A stretch of 64,000 nt of DNA from Streptomyces sp. A1136 (GTDB lineage Bacteria; Actinomycetota; Actinomycetes; Streptomycetales; Streptomycetaceae), in contig NZ_SSBJ01000004.1 in the NCBI RefSeq assembly GCF_004795055.1, forward strand, positions 228,256 to 292,255, written 5' to 3'. Below, piece by piece: positions 53,595 to 62,596 of the stretch (positions within the stretch are counted from its first letter, which is position 1; every line of letters starts with the position of its first letter). Both the position numbers and the translations under genes were made by a program. The notes under the pieces are model-generated. The model saw nothing but the letters and a program-made list of their open reading frames with translations, searched no databases and was not told where the DNA came from.

Positions 53595-54446
53595 ATGACC
53601 AGCAGAGCACCAAGACCGCCAAGGCCATTGAGCGCCCTGAGAACCCGAAGAGCGCTGAGCGCACTGATCGCGAGTCTGGCCCTGCTCATCGGCCTGACGG
53701 CCGCCGGGGCGTCGCCCGCCTACGCCGGTTTGGACGGGCCGGTGGCGGCCTACCTGGACCAGCACTGCGCAATGGACACCACCGGGAGCGGCGGGACGCC
53801 CACCGCCGTACCCGTGGACCGGGTCAGCCTGAGCCTGGAGGCCGTCACACACGACCCTGCCAACTCCAAGATCACCGCCGTTTACACCATCCCCGGCACC
53901 AGCAAATACGGCACGCTCTTCGGCCGGTTCGACCCGGTCAAGGGCAACGCCACCTTCAACTACACGGTGGACAACCCGCCCGCCGACGCGACGCTGAGCA
54001 TCAGCTACGAGGTCGCCTGGACCGACGGCACCTACTACAGCACCACGCGGACCGGCCCGCTGCTCCACTGCACGCGGGACAACACGACCGGGGTCGACAG
54101 GGAGTGGGCGTCCGACGACGCCGACATCACCGCCTTCCAGCAGTGCACCAGTGTCGGCACAGGGCCGTACTCAATCCGCGCGGAGGACGTGACCGTGCAC
54201 ATTTCGCACCACCCCTCCGACGCATCCGGATTCGCGTGGCAACCGGTATGGGTGGACTACTGGATTCCCGGCAAGAAGGGCTACACGTCGGGAGCGTCGG
54301 GCACCACCGACTCCTTCGGCGATGTCTGGGTGACGTTCCGGCTCCTCGCCCCGCCCACCGGCGCCGAGCTCGACACCCTGTCGAGCGTCAGGGGGAACGG
54401 GAGCCACACCTACCCCGTCCACAAGTGGGTCACGATCGGCTGCTGA
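53595..54446 (+). CDS. Secreted protein, second of a tandem paralogous pair
   Basis: 283 residues, signal LSALIASLALLIGLTAAGASPAYA. Aligned with the preceding gene it keeps PVDRVSLSLE, ITAVYTIPGT, GNATFNYTVDNPPADATL, CTRDN, DVTVHI, WVDYWIPGKKGYTSGASG, TGAELD and the ending TIGC; by eye roughly 40 percent of residues match. The Cys positions agree. GGGGGAG precedes the ATG. It is 48 bases after the first gene, so both are likely one transcript arising from a local duplication. Confidence 0.8.
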   Translation: MTSRAPRPPRPLSALRTRRALSALIASLALLIGLTAAGASPAYAGLDGPVAAYLDQHCAMDTTGSGGTPTAVPVDRVSLSLEAVTHDPANSKITAVYTIPGTSKYGTLFGRFDPVKGNATFNYTVDNPPADATLSISYEVAWTDGTYYSTTRTGPLLHCTRDNTTGVDREWASDDADITAFQQCTSVGTGPYSIRAEDVTVHISHHPSDASGFAWQPVWVDYWIPGKKGYTSGASGTTDSFGDVWVTFRLLAPPTGAELDTLSSVRGNGSHTYPVHKWVTIGC

Positions 54447-54523
54447 CCGGACCGGGTCACTGGAGCGTGGCCTCCGAGAACCAGGGACCCAGGGCCCCGG
54501 GGAGCCGGACGCCGGCTGCGCGG

Positions 54524-55028
54524 TCAGGCCCGGTCGCCGAAATCCAGGCGGTCCAGCGGCCCCGCCTCCGTGAAAGCGACCGGTTCGTCTCGGCCCTCGG
54601 TGAAGTGTGCCCAGCTGTCGTAGGGGACGGGAAGCACCCGGCGGGCGCCGAGTATGCGAGTGGCGTCGGCGGCCTGCGCGCGGTCGAGGAGGACAAGCGC
54701 GCCGTCGAAGAGGACGGGGACGGGGGAGCCCGTGTACAGGATGGTGGTGCCCACCGGGCCGAACCGATGGGTGACCTCCTTGACCAAGTCGAGCGAGCCA
54801 TTGTCGCCGCTGACGTAGATCGTGGGCAGGCTTTCTCCGGTCAGGACGGATCCGACGACCTGCCCGGTGAGGGGTTGACTTTTTACGGGCGTGACTGCCA
54901 TCCACGGGCCCGGCGCGCGCGAGGACCGTGACCGTGCCGCCGCGGGGGCGGGCCAGCTCGATCGACTCCCAGTCGGCCGGTCCACTGGCCCCCGCCCCGG
55001 GGCGCTTCCCGCCCTTGGGAGTGGTCAT
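54524..55028 (-). pseudogene. MBL-fold hydrolase, C-terminal half only
   Basis: In pieces of two frames the minus strand reads WESIELARPRGGTVTVLA, then QVVGSVLTGESLPTIYVSGDNGSLDLVKEVTHRFGPV and ADATRILGARRVLPVPYDSWAHFTEG. This is the C-terminal half of an UlaG/metallo-beta-lactamase-like hydrolase. The N-terminal metal motif HxHxDH is absent and there is a frameshift near 54920. A dead gene. Confidence 0.7.
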
Positions 55029-55068
55029 GGTCAGGGGGACGTCGACTCGCCTCACCGCGCTGGGGCGG

Positions 55069-55345
55069 TCAGAATGGCAGGCCGATTTCTGGTGCGCTTG
55101 TCCACACGTACTCGGCCCGCTGCTTCAGGTCGCTCAGGGGATTGTCGCCGTCCGGGCCGGGGGAGGCCATCGTGCTGATGAGGTCGTCTCCCGGCGCTGA
55201 TCGCCGCTGGGCGACCAGGGCGGTGAAGGAGGTGCAAGTGCTGTTTGGCGGCGGGCCGCCACCGGCTTTGCCCGCGAGGTGGCCAGCATCTGCTGGGTGC
55301 GGTGCAGCAGGACGGCCCGGTCGGCACCCGGCACGTCGAGCAGCG
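55069..55345 (-). pseudogene. Cytochrome P450 fragment
   Basis: Two frames give LLDVPGADRAVLLHRTQQMLATS and TALVAQRRSAPGDDLISTMASPGPDGDNPLSD. This resembles the helix E-G region of actinobacterial P450s (LLGVPxxDR... LVAERRAxPGDDLISAL). The I-helix, ExxR and heme regions are missing. A frameshift lies between the pieces near 55240. The surrounding 55346-55712 has no intact gene. Confidence 0.6.
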
Positions 55346-55712
55346 GGTCCAGAGGGGGTGGGGGTGCGAACCCACTGGGCCCGGACGTGATCTACAAAGC
55401 ACTGGTCGCACCGGAGCCGGGGCCGGTTGCAGGACCCGACCGGGCCCGGCCAGGGCACCGCCGGCCGCTCGGGCCGAGGTTCTGTCCGGGCGTTGAGGAC
55501 GCGAAGGCCAGCCTGGCCCTGCATTGCCGACGACCTCGCCGCCCCGTTCCAGGCCGGGCTGACCACGCTGGAGGCCGACCAGGCCCCCTGACTCCGCAGC
55601 GCCGTCCACTCCCTCGATTTGGCGGGGCAGCACCTCCCCCCAACGGCGGCCGGCTGCCAGGATGGGCCTTCAGATAGCCAGGTTCATGCCACTAGCCCCC
55701 GGGGGGATCTGC

Positions 55713-56255
55713 ATGTCCTTACGCAATCGGGTTCGATCGGCTGTAGCCGCTCTTGGCGTCGCAGCCGCAAGTGCCGCACTCGTAACCGTTCCTGCCGGCG
55801 CCGCACATGCTGTCACTTGCAGCAACCCTGTGCTGCTCGGACCGGCTACTCCGATCAAGATCTCCAACAATTGGACCGACTCGCAGACGATCGGAAACCT
55901 GTACATCGGTTGGTACGCCAACTGTGCGAGTGCCTACGCCGAGGTCGACTGGATCAACGGTTGGCAGAACAACGTCTCGGGCACTGTGTATCTGAACTGG
56001 AACGACCCGGCGCACAACAGCGCCGAAGGCAAGGTCCCCTACAATCCGGGCCCCGTCTCATGGAAGTCGGACAACCTGTACCAGGGCCCCGGGACCCGCT
56101 ACACCCCTGGGCGGTCCTTCACCGCCGCGATCAACGTCACCGTGTGGATTCCCGGCTGGCTGAAGACGTGCGGTCCGCGGATTCTCGTCGGCAGCACTCA
56201 CGACTTTTCCAACGGCTGGAACAGCGGTCCCGGCAACAGAACTTGTAGCGTCTGA
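55713..56255 (+). CDS. Secreted protein of unknown function
   Basis: 180 residues with a signal peptide (VRSAVAALGVAAASAALVTVPAGAAHA). The mature part has four Cys (VTCSN, NCAS, TCGP, TCSV) and many Trp/Tyr/Asn, as in small extracellular beta-sheet proteins. The ATG is preceded by GGGGGGA; the longer frame has no added homology. No family was recognised. Confidence 0.7.
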   Translation: MSLRNRVRSAVAALGVAAASAALVTVPAGAAHAVTCSNPVLLGPATPIKISNNWTDSQTIGNLYIGWYANCASAYAEVDWINGWQNNVSGTVYLNWNDPAHNSAEGKVPYNPGPVSWKSDNLYQGPGTRYTPGRSFTAAINVTVWIPGWLKTCGPRILVGSTHDFSNGWNSGPGNRTCSV

Positions 56256-56589
56256 TCCTGAAGGCAAGAGGCTCCTTCCCCGATCCGGGGGATGACTTGG
56301 CCAACTTCCTGCAACGCGCGAGCACTTCGTCACCGGAGTGTGGGGCGAGTGGCAGGGCGATGATGCGCGGCATCAAGTCGATGAGGATCAGTGCTGAGGT
56401 CATGGTGGTGATCGTAGGGCCGGCTGGTGCACTGGGAGTCTCGCCCGCCGGCACCCGGTTGTGTGCTCGGCCCCTGGGGAATACGTGACTGTCGACAACT
56501 CGACTGTCTGCGTCGCAACGATGAACTCCTCACCCGGACGCATCCAGCGAGCCACCGAATCTCTGACTCAGGTCACTAGGCAGTTTCGT

Positions 56590-57165
56590 TTGGATCACCG
56601 GGCGGACCAAAGGAAGATGCCCGCGATGTGGAGTCCGGCCCGGTAGATGGTGGCGGTCTTCCCGTAGCGGTGGCGAGACCGCGCGAGTGTTTCAAGCGGT
56701 TGCTGCACCGTTCGACGGTGTTGCGCTGCTTGTGGGTCTCGTGGTCGAAGGCCGGTGGTCTGCCGCCGCGGCTGCCCCGACGCAGCCGGTGTCCGCGCTG
56801 GTCGGCGGGGACTGGGATCACTGCCCGGATGCCGCGTTTGCGCAGGTGCTCACGGATCGCTCGGGAGGAGTAGGCCTTATCGGCCAAGACCACATCCGGC
56901 CTGGTGCGGGGCCGTCCTCGCCGACGGGGAACGCGCAGGCGTGCCGTGACCTCGGTGAAGGCGGGCGCGTCACCGGCCCGTCCGGCTGGCCTGCAGCGGT
57001 CGTCGGCGGCGAGGCGGATCTTCGTGGTCAGTTCGCCGTGGGAGCGGCCGCTGGCATGGTCCTCCGGTTCGCCCGCCGAGGCCCCTTTTGGCGGGCCCCG
57101 GCCGCGTGCTGGTGGGCCCGCACGATCGTGGGGTCGACCGAACCACGAAGAGCAGCGATCTCCTC
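56590..57165 (-). pseudogene. IS5-family transposase, decayed
   Basis: In leftward reading: SVDPTIVRAHQHAAGARQK, then after a frameshift ASAGEPEDHASGRSHGELTTKIRLAADDRC, a small deletion before AGDAPAF, RGRPRTRPDVVLADKAYSSRAIREHLRKRGIRAVIP, and KQRNTVERCSNRLKHSRGLAT, then a further frameshift. The N-terminal part with the first Asp is missing. The remnant lies between two secreted-protein genes. 56256-56589 shows no other gene. Confidence 0.85.
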
Positions 57166-57341
57166 GTGTGAGTCCCACCTTCGGGGCGCGGACTGTGCGC
57201 CGTGTCGGGTGGAGTTCCGGCCTCCCCGGGACGTGGGGGAGGCCGGAGGCTCAGGGGGTGTGTTGTACGGCTGGTTCGGAGGATGGCGTGCTCTGGCGGC
57301 TGCGGCGCTGTGGCTGCCGGCAGGTCAGGGGCCTGTGGTGC

Positions 57342-57662
57342 TCAGTACTCGCCGTCGTGCTGGTCGTTGTGGTGCTCGGCCTTGTGGTGGTTGTCCTTGT
57401 GGTGGTCCTTCTTGTCACGGCCGCCGTCGTTGACGCAGACGTTGCCGAAGGCCGGGTTGAGGATGCCGACGACGTTGACGGTGTTTCCGCAGATGTTGAC
57501 GGGGATGTGGATGGGGACCTGGACGACGTTGCCGGACAGGACGCCGGGGGAGCCGATGGCGGCGCCTTCGGCGGTGGCGTCCGCGGCCGCCAGACCGGCG
57601 CCGCCGGCGAGGATGGCGGCGGCTGAGGCGGTGACCGCGAGGGCCTTTGCGATACGCGACAT
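57342..57662 (-). CDS. chp: Short chaplin with a His/Asp-rich tail
   Basis: 106 residues. Residues 1-28 are a signal peptide (MSRIAKALAVTASAAAILAGG), followed by one chaplin domain, GSPGVLSGNVVQVPIHI through GNTVNVVGILNPAFGN, with the two conserved Cys (ICGN, NVCVN). This class assembles into amyloid on the surface of aerial hyphae. The last 24 residues are strongly polar, DKKDHHKDNHHKAEHHNDQHD, unusual among short chaplins; it suggests metal binding or pH-dependent behaviour. AGGAG lies seven bases before the ATG. Confidence 0.88.
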   Translation of the reverse strand: MSRIAKALAVTASAAAILAGGAGLAAADATAEGAAIGSPGVLSGNVVQVPIHIPVNICGNTVNVVGILNPAFGNVCVNDGGRDKKDHHKDNHHKAEHHNDQHDGEY

Positions 57663-57829
57663 CAAGATCTCCTGAAGACTGTGGACCTGCCGCACGGAGT
57701 ACGGCACGTGCGCCCCTTCAAACAGCATGCCATCGCTCGAATTCACCTAATTCGAGCCGGCAAGGAACCCCTAGAAGGTAGGCAGGGGCCGCCTCGGTGT
57801 CTCGCAAACGTGCCCGTACACGGGCAATC

Positions 57830-58027
57830 TCAAGCCGAACGGACGAACCCGTCGGAGCGGTGGGATCCGGCACGTGAGGTGGCGGCCGTCGGCACGGGCC
57901 GGCATACCGGGCGGTTGCACTGTGCCCAGTGGGTGCCGAGGTCGGTGAGGCGTTGGAGCCGTTGGGGGGTGAGGCTGCCGCGTTGGGTGCGGGTGTTGGG
58001 CCCGGCACCTGGCGACGGCGGCCCCAC
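57830..58027 (-). pseudogene. Possible helicase-associated domain fragment
   Basis: The minus strand contains NTRTQRGSLTPQRLQRLTDLGTHWAQ, which resembles the helicase-associated repeats (NxRxRRxxLTPxxxxxLxxLGxxW) of Streptomyces accessory helicases. Nothing else of such a protein is visible. Low certainty. The rest of 57663-58190 has no supported gene. Confidence 0.3.
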
Positions 58028-58190
58028 CTACCCGGTCTCGGTCTCTCGGCGGTCGTGAACCGGGTTGTCGGGAACGGGAGCTGTGATGGATCTTGTGAGC
58101 CATCACCGCATTTCAGAGGCGTACCCGCGCTGTTCTGCCGGCGGTGAACACCGGCCCGACCGGGCTCGACGATCACTACGGTCCAGTCCC

Positions 58191-58913
58191 ATGACGATTA
58201 CGACCCGTACGGTCGAGTATCAGGCCGACGGTTTGACGATGATCGGGCACCTCGCGCTCCCGGCTGGTGTCGACCGTCGGCCGGCGGTGCTGCTCGGGCC
58301 AGAAGGCATGGGGCTCAGTGACGTCGAGCGCCGTCGGGCCGATGCCCTTGCCGAGCTGGGATATGTGGCGCTGGCCTTCGACCTTCACGGCGGGCGCTAT
58401 TTGGGTGACCCCGAGGAGATGCTGGCCCGTTGCCTGCCGCTGCTCGCAGACCCCGACCGGATGCGGGGCATGGGCCATGCGGCGCTCGACGTGTTGCGCG
58501 CCGAACCGCGGACCGACCCCGACCGGATCGCCGCCGTCGGCTACGGCACCGGGGGCGCCATCGCGCTGGAACTCGGGCGAAGCGGCGTCGGCCTGCGGGC
58601 GATCGGGACGGTGAACGCGACTACCACGGGCCGACCGGGCGAAGCGGCGCGCATCCGCTGCCCGGTGTGGGCCGGGGTCGGATCGGAAGACCCGATCATG
58701 CCGCCGGCGCAGCGGGACGCGTTCACCGCGGAGATGCAGGCCGCGGGCGTCGACTGGCGCCTCGTGATCTACGGCGGCGCCTTGCACGCGTTCCACCACC
58801 CGCCGGTCGACCACCCCGTGGTCCCCGGCGTCGGCTACCACCCACGGCACGCGCAGCGAGCCTGGCGCGACGTCGTCGACCTGCTCGCCGAGTGCCTTCC
58901 CGTAACGGAATGA
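58191..58913 (+). CDS. Dienelactone-hydrolase-like protein with Gly at the nucleophile position
   Basis: 240 residues of the DLH alpha/beta fold. AAVGYGTGGAIALELG replaces the usual G-x-C/S-x-G-G elbow: the nucleophile position is Gly119. The acid (GSEDPIMPP, Asp) and His (LHAFHHP) positions are kept. So it may be non-catalytic, or chemistry may differ. The start was set at the ATG at 58191 because MTITTRTVEYQADGLTMIGHL matches the family N terminus. Confidence 0.8.
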   Translation: MTITTRTVEYQADGLTMIGHLALPAGVDRRPAVLLGPEGMGLSDVERRRADALAELGYVALAFDLHGGRYLGDPEEMLARCLPLLADPDRMRGMGHAALDVLRAEPRTDPDRIAAVGYGTGGAIALELGRSGVGLRAIGTVNATTTGRPGEAARIRCPVWAGVGSEDPIMPPAQRDAFTAEMQAAGVDWRLVIYGGALHAFHHPPVDHPVVPGVGYHPRHAQRAWRDVVDLLAECLPVTE

Positions 58914-59850
58914 TCCGGTCGGCAATTGCGCGATTCCGGGCCGCGAACCAGGCCGGTCGACCGCCACCGCTCCGGTTTGTGGCCGGTGCTCCCTCAGGTT
59001 GCGGCCATCTTGTACCAGCGCACGGCCGCACCACCGTCCGGGGAATGCCTTCGCGTACAGGGTATGAGCGGAGCCGCCGCCGACCACAGCCGCGGCTACT
59101 CCGGTTGTTGTTGGATGACGACGAGTTCCCCGGCGATGCGGCGTGGATGTCGGCGGCGCCCATGGACATGTAGTCCGCGCCACTTGGCCTCCCACACTTC
59201 CACCTCCCGCCGTTCAGGCGGGCGGCGAAAGCGTGCCAAAAGGTCGGAGGCGACGGCAGGCGCTATCGCGGTGCCGGCCACGTCGGTCGGGAAGGTACGT
59301 GGCAACATCGGGTCGCCCTGGACCCGGCCACCTTGTACGGCGACGACGACGGAACAGAAGGTGGGCGAACCGGGTGTGCTCTTCATCGGTGAAGCCGGTC
59401 GGGGCTTCGGTGCCGATGCCGGAGCGCAGGGCGGCCATGTCCGCGGGAAGCTCGTCATCACCACCGAATGACCCCCCACGGTCACCCCCTCATCGGCCCC
59501 GCCGGCCTGCCCAGGGCGTCAGGCCACCGCTACTGCGAAGGGTGCCACCGTCATGACTGCAAAGGTCACCCCGTTCACGCCGCACGACTCCGTGACGGCA
59601 CGTAACCCCCGGAGTCCCCGTACGGCGCCGCCCACGGACTTCGGCGGCGGCCGGAGACCGTACGGGTCCGGGGGCAACAGGGGGGTCGGCGGTGGGGTCG
59701 GGCTGGAGGTGCCGCAGCGTGTGTCGGTGTGCCCGGCGTCCGCGGAACGGCCCTGGTCGCGGGTTTGGTGATCATCGGCTGATGATGTTGGGTGATCATG
59801 GCAACTGTTGGGTCTTGATCCGGTCTTGACGGGTCGTCGGGGGAGTTCGT
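58914..59850. other. Long gap without a recognised gene
   Basis: Frames on both strands (for example a minus-strand frame 59096-59485) have no recognisable protein. GGTGATCAT occurs twice directly (59767-59775 and 59791-59799) in an AT-richer stretch before the lipoprotein gene, which may be a regulatory site. Confidence 0.35.
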
Positions 59851-60660
59851 GTGAAGGCTGTTGTACGGGGAACCGCCGTCGCGGTGGCGCTGGTGCTGGC
59901 GCTGACGGCGTGTGAGGGCGCAAACGCGCAGGCGGGGAAGGCGGCGGCGAACGGCGAGCTGACCGGCGGGGCGGTGACGGGCGGCCCCGCCTCTGGCGGT
60001 ATGGCGACAGGCAGCGCGACCCCAAGCGCCCCGGCCACAGGCAAGAGGGCGTCGCAATCGCCCGCCGGGGGCGGTGAGCGGTCCTCTGCGCCCGCCGCGG
60101 CCGGGCAGCCCATCACACCCAGGATGCCTCCGGTCTGGGTGGACGCGACGGGGCTGTACTACGCGCTCCCGATCGAGAGGAACATCGGCGACGTCTTCGT
60201 CGGTGGTGATCCCGTCGTGGTTCAGGACGGGGCAGCGCGAAGCGCCTGCTCCAAGGAGACGAGTACGCCGTGTGCCGGAGTGCAGGCTGCCGGGAAGAAG
60301 GAGATGGACGCCCGGGGCAACGCGGACAAAACGCGTTATGAGTTCACCCTCTTCACCTTCGAGACGGAGGAGCAGGCGAATACGGCGATGAAGGGCCTCG
60401 CGGAGCATCGTCGGAAGTCGAGCGCGCAGGACGGCGTACCGGCGAAGCCGCTGACGGTGGACTCCGGCGCCGACGAGACCGAAGCGTTCCGGAACGGCGA
60501 AGTCCACTACGTCGTGATGCGCATCGGCACTGTCGTCGCCGACGTCCTCGCCTATGTCTCCTACGGGGACGAGATCGCGCGCGGCCACGTGGAGCACGCG
60601 GCAATCGCCCAGGTCGCCCGCGTCAAGTCAGTGTCGTCGGGTATCAACCCGGACCGCTGA
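59851..60660 (+). CDS. Secreted lipoprotein of unknown function
   Basis: 269 residues. The signal ends in LTACEG, a lipobox. Next is a long Gly/Ala/Ser/Thr/Pro linker (about 25-90), then a globular domain, MPPVWVDATGLYYALPIERN to the end, with two Cys (SACSKE, TPCAGV) that could pair. GTG start after GGGGGAG. No family was recognised. Confidence 0.8.
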   Translation: MKAVVRGTAVAVALVLALTACEGANAQAGKAAANGELTGGAVTGGPASGGMATGSATPSAPATGKRASQSPAGGGERSSAPAAAGQPITPRMPPVWVDATGLYYALPIERNIGDVFVGGDPVVVQDGAARSACSKETSTPCAGVQAAGKKEMDARGNADKTRYEFTLFTFETEEQANTAMKGLAEHRRKSSAQDGVPAKPLTVDSGADETEAFRNGEVHYVVMRIGTVVADVLAYVSYGDEIARGHVEHAAIAQVARVKSVSSGINPDR

Positions 60661-60838
60661 ACCGCCGCACGGGCCTGGCTGTCCCAGGGACGGGTCAGGT
60701 CACGGAGGCGGTAGCCGCCGCCCGGTACGCGGACCTGCCTGATCGTACCGTCGAGCGCAGGGTCACCGGCGAGCGCGCCGTCCGCCCCTGACGCCGTGTC
60801 ACCGACGGCGGCCCGCTGTCCCGTCCCGCACCACCCTG

Positions 60839-61669
60839 TCAGGAGCCGCCCTTCATCGGCGGGGCCTGCTCGTGGCGGAGGTAGCGTTCGACCGAGCGGG
60901 CCAGCACCTCGTTGCCGCCGGCGGTGACCACGCCGTCCCACCAGGCGCCGTAGATCCGGTCAAAGCGGTAGCCGGCGAGCAGTTCGCCGGCCGCGCGGAC
61001 GGCATCGGGGCGCTCGGGGACGTGGTTGGCGTAGCTGTACATGATGCTGACCCACCGGAGGTCGGGTCCGACGTTCACTATGTCGCCGGTGAAGAGTGCG
61101 CCCCGGCCGACGTTCCAGTGCATGACCGCGCTGCCAGGGAAGTGGACGCCCGGGTTGATCAGCGTCAGTTCATCGGTCAGCCGGTGGGTTCGCCCGCTCC
61201 AGAAGTGCAGGGCGGGGTCGGGGCGGCCGACCCACTGCCGGTCAGCCTCGTGCAGGTACACGGGCGCGTCGAAGGCATGCGCCCAGTCGACCATGGTGGA
61301 GTAGAAGTGCGGGTGGCTGATGGCGATGGCGGTGATGCCGCCGAGCTCCCGCACCTCGCGGATCATCGCCTCGTCGAGGTAGGGCACACAGTCCCACAGC
61401 ACGTTGCCGGAGGCCGTGCGCAGCAGCAACGCGCGCTGGCCGATGGCGAACTCGGGCGTGCTCCCGATGCCGAGAACGTCCGGACCCTGTTCCTCGAAGC
61501 GGCCCTGGTGGCCGTCGGCGCGCAGCGCGGCCACGCTGGTCCACTGCTGGCCGCCGCGTGCGACGTACTGGCGCTCGTCCAGGCAGACGGGGCAGTCGGG
61601 GCGAGGGGCGGCGTATTGGGTGCCGCAGGTGCGGCAGACGGGCAGCGTCGTGCCGGTGAGGTCAGCCAC
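60839..61669 (-). CDS. MBL-fold metallo-hydrolase with N-terminal zinc ribbon
   Basis: 276 residues. CRTCGTQY...CPVC (residues 12-29) is a short zinc-ribbon. The MBL domain has LLLRTASGNVLWDC, AISHPHFYSTM (a variant of HxHxDH: SHPHFYS lacks Asp-His), VHFPGSAVMHWN and LFTGDIVNV. The altered metal motif leaves catalysis uncertain. The gene overlaps the epimerase stop by 8 bases and ends the operon. Confidence 0.8.
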   Translation of the reverse strand: MADLTGTTLPVCRTCGTQYAAPRPDCPVCLDERQYVARGGQQWTSVAALRADGHQGRFEEQGPDVLGIGSTPEFAIGQRALLLRTASGNVLWDCVPYLDEAMIREVRELGGITAIAISHPHFYSTMVDWAHAFDAPVYLHEADRQWVGRPDPALHFWSGRTHRLTDELTLINPGVHFPGSAVMHWNVGRGALFTGDIVNVGPDLRWVSIMYSYANHVPERPDAVRAAGELLAGYRFDRIYGAWWDGVVTAGGNEVLARSVERYLRHEQAPPMKGGS

Positions 61670-62534
61670 GTTCGCCTCCGGCCAGCTCGTTGAGGACGTA
61701 CGGACGGCTGGGCCGCCAGCCGAGTTCGGCGACGGCGCGCCGGCCGGACACCACCTGGTTCAGGCCCAAGGCCTCGGCGAAGGGGCCGCCCAAGACCTCC
61801 GCGGCCTGCTCCGGCGGCCAGGGCTCGGCCCGCCCGGTGCCCCCCGCGGCGAGGTCGGCGGCCGCGGCGAGCGCTGCCACCGGCACCGCTTCGTGCGCCA
61901 CGCCGTGCAGCAGGCTGCCCTCGTCGGCTTTGGACACCGCCAGCACGAAGAGTTCGGCGAGGTCGTCCACGTGCACCATCGGCCAACGGGTCGCCACCGA
62001 ACCCACGTACCGGCCGGTGCCGTGCTCGCGCGCCCAGTCGGTCATCAGGCCGGGAATACCTCCGCCGCGGCCGTACACGATGCCGGGCCGCAGGACGACG
62101 GCGCGCACGTCGTCCCGGCCGACGGCCAGCACGCGTTGCTCGATCCGCGGGCGATAGCCGACGATGGCGATGGCGTCGGTCGGCGCGTCCTCGTCGAGTG
62201 CCGCGTCGCCGGTGGCGCCGAGCACCCATACACCGCTGGTGTACACGAAGACCCGTCCGGTGCCGCGCAGCCGCTCGGTCAGCGCGTCCACGGCCGCCGC
62301 GTCCACCGCCTCGTGGCCGGTCGGCGTCGCGAGGTTGACCACGGCGTCGATGTCGTCGGTGACCGCCGCCCGCAGCGAGGCCGGGTCGGCCAGGTCGCCT
62401 GGGACCGCCGTCGCCCCGGCGGGCAGTCGGCCTGCGTCCCTCACGAGATGGACCACTTGGTGGCCCTCTGCCTCGAACCGTCTCACCGCGGCCGATCCGA
62501 TATAGCCGGTCGAACCCAGCACGAGTACCTTCAT
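61662..62534 (-). CDS. NAD-dependent epimerase/dehydratase
   Basis: 290 residues, extended SDR. Rossmann MKVLVLGSTGYIGSAAVRRF; a later stretch (VFVYTSGVWVLG) carries Ser-Gly in place of the usual catalytic Ser; the Tyr-x3-Lys motif is not clear (VGYRPRIEQRVL). ATG at 62534 is the start consistent with the fold; GGAAA lies just upstream. Overlaps the MBL gene, so the two are co-translated. Confidence 0.85.
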   Translation of the reverse strand: MKVLVLGSTGYIGSAAVRRFEAEGHQVVHLVRDAGRLPAGATAVPGDLADPASLRAAVTDDIDAVVNLATPTGHEAVDAAAVDALTERLRGTGRVFVYTSGVWVLGATGDAALDEDAPTDAIAIVGYRPRIEQRVLAVGRDDVRAVVLRPGIVYGRGGGIPGLMTDWAREHGTGRYVGSVATRWPMVHVDDLAELFVLAVSKADEGSLLHGVAHEAVPVAALAAAADLAAGGTGRAEPWPPEQAAEVLGGPFAEALGLNQVVSGRRAVAELGWRPSRPYVLNELAGGERG

Positions 62535-62596
62535 ATCTGATTTCCCTTTCAAGTGAATGAGTTGGGGCGGTATCCGCGCACTTCGCGGACGCCGCG

